From NCBI RefSeq assembly GCF_000190415.1, contig NZ_AEWF01000012.1, forward strand, positions 1 to 53,318: a stretch of DNA of 53,318 nucleotides, in the 5' to 3' direction. Each line of letters opens with the position of its first letter. Positions within the stretch are counted from its first letter, which is position 1. The translations under genes and the position numbers were made by a program. This DNA comes from Candidatus Odyssella thessalonicensis L13 (GTDB taxonomy: Bacteria; Pseudomonadota; Alphaproteobacteria; Paracaedibacterales; Paracaedibacteraceae). The notes beneath the pieces were generated by a model. That model saw only the letters and a program-made list of their open reading frames with translations, made no database searches and was not told where the DNA came from. Positions 45,695 through 53,318 of this stretch are shown here, piece by piece.

Positions 45695-47638
45695 ATGATG
45701 CGTATTTTATTAAGATTTACAGCAACTTTATTCTTTCTAAATTCTATTGCTATTAAGGCAATGGACTCCCCCCTTTCAGAGGATACAGTTAATGCTCAAA
45801 TAGATAACCATGAAATGGTTTATCAGGAAGCTCTACAATTCAGAGATAATAAGGTTCAGGGATTCTCTGTAACCCAGTCTGAAGAGGAAGCAAGCGCAAG
45901 ATTTCTAAAATTAGCAAGATTAGGGCATGCAAAAGCTATGCATAATTATGCAGTGATCCTTTGCAAAAAAGGCAAATACCAAGGAGCCTACAATTGGTTC
46001 CTCAAGGCAGCCGCGTTAGGGTTAGAACCATCACGCCGCAACTGTGAACGTTTAAAAGAGCAAGGTAAAATTGAACTCACAGAAGAACAGATCGGTTGGA
46101 ATGATCTCCCTCCTGAATTACAATTAAGGATCTTATCCTTTCTAACCGTAGGCTCTTCCTCTTTAAATGCTCTTTGCCAGTTCTCTGCAGCAAGCAAAGA
46201 AAGTATGATATTAACCGAGGACACATTTCAGCAATTAGTTAAGGATGACCATCCGCTTTTTTCCTCTCATTTCACTCCTTGGAAAGTAACGTATTTATTT
46301 AGACAAATTATGTTCAAGTATCTAAGAGCGGATAAGAACCCTAAACCTATTGATATGAGTGCGCCCAACAGTATAGCAAGGCTCCAAAAATTCTATCATT
46401 TCTGTAACAACAGAAAACTCCCTCATACTTTGTTATTATGTTATATATTTCCGTATCAAACCTTTCCTGAGAAAAAACCATTTATAGAGTTTGTTGACAC
46501 CCTTATGGATGGGGTTGAAGCAAAGGATATATATTCTTTAGAACTCTCCTTTGTATTACAATCTTTAGACACTGGGATTGCCTATTCTGCTGATAACGTT
46601 CACTATCTTAAGAATTTTTATGTTAATGCAAAGGAATTAGCTACAACTATTAAGGAATTGATTAAAAAAGATCAGTTCTTTTTCATATACCAAACACTCG
46701 TCCAATATTGTTCAGCGGCTTTAATTGAACAAGTAAGTTGTCATCTATGTGGATTAGGTAAACAATCTTCTCCTTCTTCAAAAGTAACCCAGCAAATGGC
46801 TTTCAAATTATTTAGTTATGGAGCAGGCCTTAATAGAGGCTTTTCTCAGAATAAGCTTGGGCTTTGCTACAGTGATGGGATAGGAACACAGATAGATTTA
46901 AAACAAGCCGTTTATTGGATTACAAAGGCTACTGAGCAAGGAAATCTAGAGGCCTACTGCAATCTAGGCTCCTTTTATGCAAATGGTGAGGGGGTAGCTA
47001 GAGATCATGTAAAATCGTTAAGCTTAAATAAGATTGCAGCAAAAGCAGGTATTACAATAGCTCAATATAATCTAGGAGTTAATTATTCTAAAGGCCAAGG
47101 GATAGATATTAGTTACCCTAAAGCCATCAAATGGCTAACAAGGGCAGCAGAAGCAGGTCATGGTCCAGCACAACTTAGGTTGGGGCTCTACTATGAGAAA
47201 GGTAAAGGTGTACCGCAGGATAAAGATCAGGCTCGTTGGTGGCTTAAACAAGCTGCTAAACAAAAGGAGGAGGATGCCGAATGTTGTTTAGGGGAATTTT
47301 ATGAAACGGTTGGAGAACAGTATAAAGCTGTCAAATGGTATACAAGAGCCGCCGCTCATGGAGATACCACTGCTAAGCTTTACTTGGGGATGCGTTATAT
47401 TCAGGGAAATGGGGTAGAAAAAAACCCTTCTCAAGGAATGGCATTACTGAGGGAAGCGGCGGACCACGATGATATGGACGCTCAATATAACCTTGGTGTC
47501 TGTTATATTTCAGGTGAATTTATTCCTCATAATTATTCTGAAGCAATAAAATGGTTTAGGTTGGCTGCAAATAAGGGGCATTATGAGTCGCAGTATAATT
47601 TAAATGCCCTACTCTCAATTTTTCCAACTTCGCAGTAA
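45695..47638 (+). CDS. Exported F-box and Sel1-repeat protein (candidate host ubiquitin-system effector)
   Basis: The protein has 647 aa. The signal peptide MMRILLRFTATLFFLNSIAI ends KA, followed by MDSPL. Residues ~65-115 form a Sel1-like repeat. Residues ~136-182 read WNDLPPELQLRILSFL...SLNALCQFSAASKES...TFQQL, a good F-box: LPPELxxxIxxFL plus the following C-x-V/F-x-x hydrophobic positions. The part ~185-360 is helical. From ~365 to 640 there are seven or so Sel1 repeats (AQYNLGVNYSKGQGI, AIKWLTRAAEAGHGPAQLRL, GLYYEKGKGVPQDKDQARWW and similar). F-box proteins recruit targets to host SCF ubiquitin ligases; bacterial F-box proteins are effectors (Legionella, Agrobacterium VirF). Confidence 0.85.
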   Translation: MMRILLRFTATLFFLNSIAIKAMDSPLSEDTVNAQIDNHEMVYQEALQFRDNKVQGFSVTQSEEEASARFLKLARLGHAKAMHNYAVILCKKGKYQGAYNWFLKAAALGLEPSRRNCERLKEQGKIELTEEQIGWNDLPPELQLRILSFLTVGSSSLNALCQFSAASKESMILTEDTFQQLVKDDHPLFSSHFTPWKVTYLFRQIMFKYLRADKNPKPIDMSAPNSIARLQKFYHFCNNRKLPHTLLLCYIFPYQTFPEKKPFIEFVDTLMDGVEAKDIYSLELSFVLQSLDTGIAYSADNVHYLKNFYVNAKELATTIKELIKKDQFFFIYQTLVQYCSAALIEQVSCHLCGLGKQSSPSSKVTQQMAFKLFSYGAGLNRGFSQNKLGLCYSDGIGTQIDLKQAVYWITKATEQGNLEAYCNLGSFYANGEGVARDHVKSLSLNKIAAKAGITIAQYNLGVNYSKGQGIDISYPKAIKWLTRAAEAGHGPAQLRLGLYYEKGKGVPQDKDQARWWLKQAAKQKEEDAECCLGEFYETVGEQYKAVKWYTRAAAHGDTTAKLYLGMRYIQGNGVEKNPSQGMALLREAADHDDMDAQYNLGVCYISGEFIPHNYSEAIKWFRLAANKGHYESQYNLNALLSIFPTSQ

Positions 47639-47668
47639 GCATTTTTTATAAAGGCTCAATGACAAGCT

Positions 47669-47689
47669 ATCCCTCCTTTAAAGAGGGAT
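47669..47689 (+). terminator. Candidate terminator after the F-box gene
   Basis: ATCCCTC (47669-47675) and GAGGGAT (47683-47689) pair around a 7-nt loop, about 30 bp after the stop; only TT follows, so it is weak. Confidence 0.5.
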
Positions 47690-47828
47690 TTACTATATCT
47701 GAATTGCAGTAGTTCCCTTTGAGTTAGTTTGATAAGATTCATTGTGTAGTGGTATCACAGTCGGATAGTAGCTTTTCGGAACAGAGTATTATAAGGTGAA
47801 GTCAATAAGGATTAATTATATTACACCA

Positions 47829-49238
47829 ATGAATATTGAGAAATTAAGACAACTGGTAGAAATAGGTGAATCCGAATCTCTCGAGTTTAAAAAGACTACA
47901 TCCCAATTGAAACCAGCTTTAGAAACTTTATGTGCTTTTTTAAATAATAAAGGGGGCACAGTTTTATTGGGTGTCAGCGATAAGGGAAAAATCGTTGGTC
48001 AGGATGTTACAGATAGCACTCGCCAAGAAATAGCCAAGGAGATAAACAGACTAGAGCCACCTTACGAGGTTACGGTAGAGTATATTCCTATACTGGAAGG
48101 AAAAGAGGTTATTGCGCTCCATGTAGAGAAGGGACTATATCCTCCTTATTGCTATGATGGCAGAGCTTTCATGCGCACCCAATCAACTACTTCTAGGATG
48201 CCTCAGCATTATTACGAGCAACTTTTAGTCAGGCGAGGCCAACTTAATTATGCTTGGGATGAAGCTAGTGCAGCTGGATATTCTCTTGATGACCTTGATT
48301 ATGAGGAGATCCGGCGTACAATACGTTTAGGAATTGAGGAAAACAGGCTGCCTGAAGCTGCTTTGACCGATACCATACCTGATGTATTAAAGCGCTTAAA
48401 ATTGATCTCAGATGATCACCTTACTAATGCGTGTGTTCTCCTCTATGCTAAGGATGTATTGCCGAATTATCCGCAGTTTCATATCCAAATGGCTCGATTT
48501 AAGGGGCTAGATAGGCTTGGTGAGTTTTTAGATAATCAGAGCTTTTATGGGAACGCTTTTAATATATTGGCCGAAGCCAATAATTTTATCCGACGGCATT
48601 TACCCATAGCAAGCCATTATCAGGAGAACTCTTTCGAACGTGTAGATGTCCCAGCTTTACCTCCTCTTGCTATTCGAGAAGCCATTATTAATGCTCTTTG
48701 CCATACTGATTATTCCAATAGAAATAGTTCCATTTACCTTGCCCTATATGACGATCGGTTAGAATTATGGAATTATGGTGGATTGCCTAAAGGTATAACA
48801 ATTGAATCTTTGAAAACAATCCATGAATCTCAACCTCGTAATCGGCTTGTTGCAACACAATTTTATAACCGAGGACTCATCGAGAAATGGGGGACTGGCA
48901 CTCTCAAAATGTATAACTTATGTAACACTCAAGGCCTCCCTTTGCCGGAATTTAAGGAATACTCTGGAGGATTGAGCGTTACTCTTCGGTTTGCGGAGAA
49001 TGCTACTATTAGAGCTGAGAAAATTCCTGATACCCAGCAACTTACTGATAGACAACACAGCATTGTAAATATTTTACGTTCTGAAGGTAATTTAAACATT
49101 AGAGAACTAATGGAAAAATTACCCTTTGATACTTCTGAAAGAACCATGCGAAGAGAATTATCTTATTTAGAAAAGGTAGGGGTTTTAGGGGCAAAAGGCC
49201 GTACCAGTTCAAAAGCCTGGTTTTTTAAGAAATCCTAG
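47829..49238 (+). CDS. AlbA_2-domain, GHKL-ATPase-like regulator
   Basis: The protein has 469 aa from ATG 47829, with an upstream GTG at 47796 as a possible start. The N-terminal AlbA_2 (Schlafen-like) domain is GESESLEFKKTTSQLKPALE, TLCAFLNNKGGTVLLGVSDK and GKIVGQDVTDSTRQEIAKEI. The middle part has a HATPase_c_4 domain (AIREAIINALCHTDYSNRNS, LELWNYGGLPKG and GLIEKWGTGTLKMYNLC). At the C-terminus is a winged-helix (LTDRQHSIVNILRSEGNLNI...SERTMRRELSYLEKVGVL). These proteins are usually called ATP-dependent DNA-binding regulators, some linked to mobile-element or phage defence. It is followed by 11-bp tandem repeats. Confidence 0.9.
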   Translation: MNIEKLRQLVEIGESESLEFKKTTSQLKPALETLCAFLNNKGGTVLLGVSDKGKIVGQDVTDSTRQEIAKEINRLEPPYEVTVEYIPILEGKEVIALHVEKGLYPPYCYDGRAFMRTQSTTSRMPQHYYEQLLVRRGQLNYAWDEASAAGYSLDDLDYEEIRRTIRLGIEENRLPEAALTDTIPDVLKRLKLISDDHLTNACVLLYAKDVLPNYPQFHIQMARFKGLDRLGEFLDNQSFYGNAFNILAEANNFIRRHLPIASHYQENSFERVDVPALPPLAIREAIINALCHTDYSNRNSSIYLALYDDRLELWNYGGLPKGITIESLKTIHESQPRNRLVATQFYNRGLIEKWGTGTLKMYNLCNTQGLPLPEFKEYSGGLSVTLRFAENATIRAEKIPDTQQLTDRQHSIVNILRSEGNLNIRELMEKLPFDTSERTMRRELSYLEKVGVLGAKGRTSSKAWFFKKS

Positions 49239-49243
49239 CAGGG

Positions 49244-49292
49244 AAACTCCGGCCAAACTCCGGCCAAACTCCGGCCAAACTCCGGCCAAACT
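49244..49292. repeat. 11-bp tandem repeat (AAACTCCGGCC), 4.5 copies
   Basis: Four perfect copies (49244-49287) plus AAACT begin 6 bp after the AlbA_2-gene stop. The 11-bp unit is not a multiple of three, and copy number could change the gene's 3' context by slippage. It is a G+C-rich spot in AT-rich DNA. Confidence 0.95.
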
Positions 49293-49367
49293 TCTAAGTC
49301 AGGTACCTTCGTATAACTGAACAGTAGTCTAGTAGGTGTAGAGGTTATATCCGTATTCATATAACAA

Positions 49368-49401
49368 AAGGAGTTAAAAACCACAGCTCCTTATTTTTTT
49401 T
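49368..49401 (+). terminator. Rho-independent-like terminator
   Basis: AAGGAG (49368-49373) pairs with CTCCTT (49387-49392), 13-nt loop, followed by ATTTTTTTT. It may end transcription from the AlbA_2 gene. Confidence 0.6.
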
Positions 49402-49568
49402 CTAAGATATCAGGTCGTTTTCCTGTGCAACGACGCAAAGCTTGCCCTATCGCTTCACCTATTTTGGATTCATCTGCATAAAGGTAATTAAGATATCATA
49501 TGATGTAGATTTCTGCAATTGGAGCCTATTCTAGTTTCTTTTCTACTTCCTCAAAGATATCAGGGGAA

Positions 49569-49652
49569 TTAATAAGCTTTCTTAGCTTCTTCAAATATCT
49601 GTTTGATCTCCTCAAAAGTCATTACATAGTCAAAGTCTTCCTCATCCACCAT
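49569..49652 (-). pseudogene. Short coding remnant
   Basis: In the gap 49402-49830 a minus-strand frame of 27 codons (MVDEEDFDYVMTFEEIKQIF, then EEAKKAY) and a second piece at ~49410-49475 (YADESKIGEAIGQALRRCTG) look protein-like but are not joined. They are probably remains of decayed genes. Confidence 0.35.
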
Positions 49653-49830
49653 TGGGCTTACCTATCTCAACGCTTTTTAAAGAATAATATATCCTAGTAG
49701 TTAAGGCTCCCATTTAGGCCTTAACTTAGCTACTAGAGAATTAAGGGTTCGGAATACTAAGGGTTCTAGGATCGACAAGCTCAACATTCGACGCATATTG
49801 ACGCATCAACTGGTGAATTCCATACCAATC

Positions 49831-50665
49831 GGTTCCGTTGCAAATTGGGAAACAAGTTGGTTTAAGGCTGTAAGGTAAGATGATTTGGACGCAATTTAGG
49901 CGTATACGTTAAAAAGTCGATTGAAAAATCGAACCTGATCCTGGAAGCTTTTTGTCAAATAAATTGTTTGTTCTTTGATCATCATGGCCATAGCTTCAAT
50001 TCCCTTGAGTGTTCGGTTAGCCGTCTTAAAAAATTGGAATCCTAGCATGGGCCGGGTACGGCGTTTGATACGCCGATGATCCTGTTCGATGATATTGTTG
50101 AGATATTTGATTTGCCTATGCTTGACGCGTTCATCCAGACGCCCTTCTTTTTTTAATTCTTCGATAGTTGTATGATAAGAAGAATGCTTATCAGTGGTAA
50201 TAGACGAAGGTCTATGTTTACATTGCTTCAGCATTTTCTTAAAGAATCGCTTAGCTGCGGCCAGATCGCGAGTATGAGCCAGCATGAAATCAACAGTGCG
50301 CCCATATTTATCGACTGCTCGATAGAGATATTTCCATTGGCCTTTGACTTTAATATAAGTTTCATCCACCCTCAAAGACCAAGCTGAAGGGCGAGCATAC
50401 CAACGTATCCTTTTCTCAAATTCGGGAGCGTAATGCTGAATCCAGCGGTAAATGGTTGTATGGTCAACCTTTATCCCTCTTTCACTAACCATTTCTGCTA
50501 ATTGGCGATAGCTGAGGGGATAACGTAAGTACCAGCGTAAGCATTGCAAGATAACTTCGGGAAGAAAATGGCGATATCTGAACTCTTTAGGTTTCATTAC
50601 AGGGACCATCTATTTAAATAGTTTATCCTTAACCTAACAACTTCTCAAAAATTTGCAACGGAACC
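49831..50665 (-). mobile_element. IS6-family insertion sequence, complete
   Basis: Perfect 14-bp terminal inverted repeats, GGTTCCGTTGCAAA (49831-49844) and TTTGCAACGGAACC (50652-50665), enclose one transposase gene. The 835-bp size fits the IS6/IS26 family. No 8-bp target duplication is seen, suggesting cointegrate formation or later rearrangement. Confidence 0.93.
49896..50609 (-). CDS. IS6-family transposase
   Basis: The protein has 237 aa, the typical length. It has an N-terminal HTH region (FLPEVILQCLRWYLRYPLSY, YRQLAEMVSERGIKVDHTTI) and a DDE core: WSLRVDETYIKVKGQWKYLY (first Asp), SSITTDKHSSY (second Asp) and KYLNNIIEQDHRRIKRRTRP (Glu). All three acids are present, so it may be active. 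IS6-family elements join replicons by replicative cointegration, in keeping with a mosaic plasmid. Confidence 0.95.
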   Translation of the reverse strand: MVPVMKPKEFRYRHFLPEVILQCLRWYLRYPLSYRQLAEMVSERGIKVDHTTIYRWIQHYAPEFEKRIRWYARPSAWSLRVDETYIKVKGQWKYLYRAVDKYGRTVDFMLAHTRDLAAAKRFFKKMLKQCKHRPSSITTDKHSSYHTTIEELKKEGRLDERVKHRQIKYLNNIIEQDHRRIKRRTRPMLGFQFFKTANRTLKGIEAMAMMIKEQTIYLTKSFQDQVRFFNRLFNVYA

Positions 50666-50705
50666 CTTTAAGACTAATCCAATATTTCAGTTAGAAGCCA
50701 AAGCC

Positions 50706-52700
50706 TCAACCAAATATATCGTTACTACGCAGGAATATAGTAGGCAAGGGCGTATTGTCTAGCGTAAATTCGGATAAGCTTAATGATCCATTTTGGTATC
50801 GTACTGTATAAGATTTTAAGTCAAGATTTTTAGGAAAATTATGAAGCTTATAGTGAATTAAAAAGCTTTTATTAGTATAAAATATATTTTCGACATGGGT
50901 TTTAAGTGAGGCGTAAGCCGGGTCCTCCAAGAAGCCTAATATTGTTTTCAGATAAAAACCTCTTCCTTTTTCATAGATGTCATTAAGAATAGAAATCTTT
51001 GACTGGATCTCCAAGATCTCCAAGCTCGCGTCCATAGAAGTACTCATCAAGAGATCATGATACTCTCTGTATAAATTAATACTATGAAGAATTAAATCGA
51101 ATGCTCTTTCATGAACTTTACAAAAATTTATAACATGATCGTTAATTATGGCGTCGTGTCGATCTTCTAAACGCAGTTCCTTTAATTGATAGGTATCTCT
51201 TTCGTAAGGTACATCTCTAAACGATTCTACTGTTCGTGAAAGTGTACTTGCATCAGCTAGATTTATTTTCTGAAGAAATTTTAAATTCTCTTTATTGCTT
51301 TCGTGAAGCTTGGTAAAAATATCTGCTTCCGTAGGTAGAGCAAATTTTGCAATCTCTTCAGCATAAATATTATAAAATCTCAACTGCTCAATAATCTTTT
51401 CAAATAAAGCTCCTTGTTCAGAAAAGTCAGTGCTAACGAAATAGTTTTTTACGGCAGAAAAAACTTGGTCTACATTTATATTAAACTCTTGGGTAGCTTT
51501 TTTGCAGATTTTAGAACCTTTCGAGTTATCAGGGAAACCAACTTTATGGGTTATGGAATGAGTTGGTGTAGCGACTGCTGCTCCACTTTGTAAGACTTGG
51601 TTCACTGTGAAGGGGCCAATAGGCGGGTTGAAACCTTGCGCATAAGCCATTTGCCAGGGTCCTAATAAGCTAATTGTAAAAGGCATCAGCTTAGCTGCCA
51701 TGAATCGGGGCTGGAGTGGTAAAAATGCACTCACGAAAGTTGCATAGTGTAGCACAGAACTTGACATATTGAAGGTCCAGCTTGAAGGGGTAGTATATTC
51801 CTCCGTATGAGCACTAGGAGTCTGTATCGTGGTTAGTGAAGAATTTCTCAAACCATCAACAATACCGCCACTTAATGCTAATCCGCCCAGGAATAAAGCT
51901 TTTAGTTTTTGCTGAGTATCGGCACCTAATTCTTGCTCTTCTATTTTTTCAATTATTTTTCGCACCCTAGGTGAAGCGAAATGTGGAGGCTCGTTATATA
52001 AATATGTCCCTGTTTGTTTATAAGTGTTTTTTGCGCGGCTTTTCTTAACCTCTCTCATAGCTTGGCCACGCTCTGGGTAATATATATCGAGGCCCCCTTC
52101 CTCCTGAGGGAGCTCAATTGCCCAGAATTCCTTATCTTTCCAATATTCTATCCGGTAAACGGAGTCATAATAGACTTCTCCTAGTAAATGCTCATTGGGA
52201 TCTAAATAACGCTGCTGTTTATAGTAAATCTTAGAATGTTTGTCCTTATCCAACCGTTCTGCTGAAAGAGTAAGAAGTTCATTGGGTTGCATGTAATATT
52301 GGCGGAAACGAAAAGGGCCTCTTTCCCACTCTAAGTAAGCGTCACCTCTTTTATAACTTTGCAGGGTGTGATAGAATTCGGGCGTTTCTACAAAGTACGA
52401 TAAATCTTCATCTTCACGCCAAGAAGGTAAAAAGCTTTCAAATTCTAGGAAGTTAGCTCGCTCAATATAGCGCCTTAAACTAAAGGGTAGAGGGCAGTAA
52501 GTCTGGATAAATGGAGAAGAGGTAGGAAGGCTCCAAGAAAGATGGGAGTTCGGATTCTCTATAGTAATAGAGGCAGGGTTTAACCTAAAGGTTATCTTCT
52601 CATCAGCTATATTCTCCAGGCACATTCCTGAGAAAGCTGAAGAAATGGAGAGTAAAAAAGCATTCAAGCGGAAAGAGTTAAAGGAGGACGATTTATTCAT
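50706..52700 (-). CDS. Large exported protein, function unknown
   Basis: The protein has 664 aa. The N-terminus (FNSFRLNAFLLSISSAFSG) is a plausible signal peptide with a C-terminal GMCLEN, possibly lipidated, though no canonical lipobox is present. The first ~260 residues are aromatic-rich and beta-like (YLEWERGPFRFRQYYMQPNE, YRIEYWKDKEFWAIELP). A hydrophobic middle (~268-370: LFLGGLALSGGIVDGL, FVSAFLPLQPRFMAAKLMP) precedes a helical C-terminal half (~420-650). No known family is recognised. Its export signal and neighbours (F-box gene, IS) suggest cargo DNA encoding secreted proteins. Confidence 0.6.
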   Translation of the reverse strand: MNKSSSFNSFRLNAFLLSISSAFSGMCLENIADEKITFRLNPASITIENPNSHLSWSLPTSSPFIQTYCPLPFSLRRYIERANFLEFESFLPSWREDEDLSYFVETPEFYHTLQSYKRGDAYLEWERGPFRFRQYYMQPNELLTLSAERLDKDKHSKIYYKQQRYLDPNEHLLGEVYYDSVYRIEYWKDKEFWAIELPQEEGGLDIYYPERGQAMREVKKSRAKNTYKQTGTYLYNEPPHFASPRVRKIIEKIEEQELGADTQQKLKALFLGGLALSGGIVDGLRNSSLTTIQTPSAHTEEYTTPSSWTFNMSSSVLHYATFVSAFLPLQPRFMAAKLMPFTISLLGPWQMAYAQGFNPPIGPFTVNQVLQSGAAVATPTHSITHKVGFPDNSKGSKICKKATQEFNINVDQVFSAVKNYFVSTDFSEQGALFEKIIEQLRFYNIYAEEIAKFALPTEADIFTKLHESNKENLKFLQKINLADASTLSRTVESFRDVPYERDTYQLKELRLEDRHDAIINDHVINFCKVHERAFDLILHSINLYREYHDLLMSTSMDASLEILEIQSKISILNDIYEKGRGFYLKTILGFLEDPAYASLKTHVENIFYTNKSFLIHYKLHNFPKNLDLKSYTVRYQNGSLSLSEFTLDNTPLPTIFLRSNDIFG

Positions 52701-52957
52701 ATCAACAATTCACCTTATTTTATACTTAGTGTGGATTATTAATAATGCTAAAAAGAATTATTGTAAATATTATTCTTGCTTTTAGCGCTACTAGTCTTTA
52801 AAGGCAACAAAGTATAAAGAATTAGTGAAAGTTTGAGCGTGCGCTCTATCACAGTATCCTTTGAGATATGTAAATTACTCTCCTAGACTTGGCAAATGGC
52901 TTATTAATCCAGTAGCTTCCTTACAATTATATTGAGAATATCGGTGCCGTCAAGTTG

Positions 52958-53230
52958 ATGGAGATCCAAGATACCAAACTATTTAGTCCAGAGCCCCTAT
53001 ATGAAGGTGATTTACGGTCGAGCCTCACGCCACCAGCCAAGTCAAAAGATCAATCGCCTTGGCCCTCTGTTATGGAAGCACTCGAACTTGCAGTTGCAGA
53101 TGCTAGAGTCAATAGAGAATCAGCACGGCAGCTATATTTCTTTTGTCTTTTTGGCCGGAAGGATCCAGATTCTATTAGGGAGATTAATTCCCTCTTTTCA
53201 GAACTCGGTATACCTTTCACTTTTGAGTAA
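52958..53230 (+). CDS. Small hypothetical protein at the window edge
   Basis: The protein has 90 aa from ATG 52958. The N-terminal part is Pro/Ser-rich (LTPPAKSKDQSPWPSV) and the rest is helical (EALELAVADARVNRESARQL). No family is recognised. Overlapping frames exist on both strands, so the coding status is uncertain. The gap 52701-52954 shows nothing. Confidence 0.35.
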   Translation: MEIQDTKLFSPEPLYEGDLRSSLTPPAKSKDQSPWPSVMEALELAVADARVNRESARQLYFFCLFGRKDPDSIREINSLFSELGIPFTFE

Positions 53231-53318
53231 CTTAATTTCATCTATGCCATTTGCAATACATAGATTATATTACTGATTAAGTGACAGGGTTTGTTATGCT
53301 TAAGAGAGGTTAGGAGGG

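Noticed and set aside
53001..53276. 91-aa frame overlapping the last small gene
   Set aside because: Less protein-like than the frame at 52958-53230; both cannot be real and neither is strong.
1..53318. tRNA or rRNA genes
   Set aside because: I saw no cloverleaf with a conserved T-loop or rRNA core motifs; this is by eye, and a covariance-model scan would settle it.

Overview
The window looks like most of a large plasmid, or an integrated plasmid-like element, from an obligate intracellular alphaproteobacterium. A Holosporales or Rickettsiales amoeba/protist symbiont is my best guess. The reasons are: low G+C intergenic DNA; a ParA partition locus next to two Rep proteins that carry DnaA-domain-I-like C-termini, as in Rickettsia plasmids; a complete F-type (Tra) conjugation operon; several large Sec-exported proteins with eukaryote-like or toxin domains; and many broken genes. 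The assignment rests on gene content only.

Layout. 0.4-6.3 kb (minus strand): an exported GIY-YIG-like toxin with its candidate immunity gene 2 nt downstream, a large exported protein of unknown function, and an EamA transporter. 6.5-9.3 kb: a LuxI acyl-homoserine-lactone synthase facing a LuxR-type sensor that lacks its DNA-binding domain, then a small lipoprotein. 9.8-14.0 kb: an exported phospholipase-D-like protein with a basic, NLS-like tail, a CbrC-family protein and a serine resolvase. 14.1-18.7 kb: very AT-rich DNA with degenerate ~190-bp repeats, a SagB-type oxidoreductase interrupted by one in-frame TGA, and one IS3-family element nested in the remnant of another. 18.6-23.4 kb: the replication/partition core (parS-like palindromes, parA, a small partner gene, a 53-aa ribbon-helix-helix-like gene and two paralogous rep genes). 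23.5-26.5 kb: an XRE/S24-type repressor and a leftward operon of a CMD-family protein, a frameshifted MFS transporter and a second LuxR-sensor-like protein. 26.7-45.3 kb: traL-E-K-(pilin)-B-V-C-W-U-trbC-N-F-H-G, then a Toprim primase and traD. A leftward membrane protein and a dead relBE pair sit between traG and the primase. 45.7-53.3 kb: an exported F-box/Sel1 protein, an AlbA_2 ATPase-like regulator, an IS6-family element and another large exported protein.

How it fits together. parA/rep keep the replicon and the tra operon moves it, although no relaxase lies in the window. The tra operon appears to be driven from a consensus-like promoter at 26394-26421 with an 18-nt palindrome between -35 and -10. 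A second copy of that palindrome covers the promoter region of the divergent CMD-MFS-LuxR-like operon. With a LuxI synthase and two HTH-less LuxR-like sensors on the same DNA, the parsimonious hypothesis is population-density control of conjugation, as known for Agrobacterium Ti plasmids, but with modified parts. The tra block is visibly richer in G+C than everything around it, so it probably has a different history. The exported toxin, PLD, F-box and hypothetical proteins look like host- or competitor-directed cargo.
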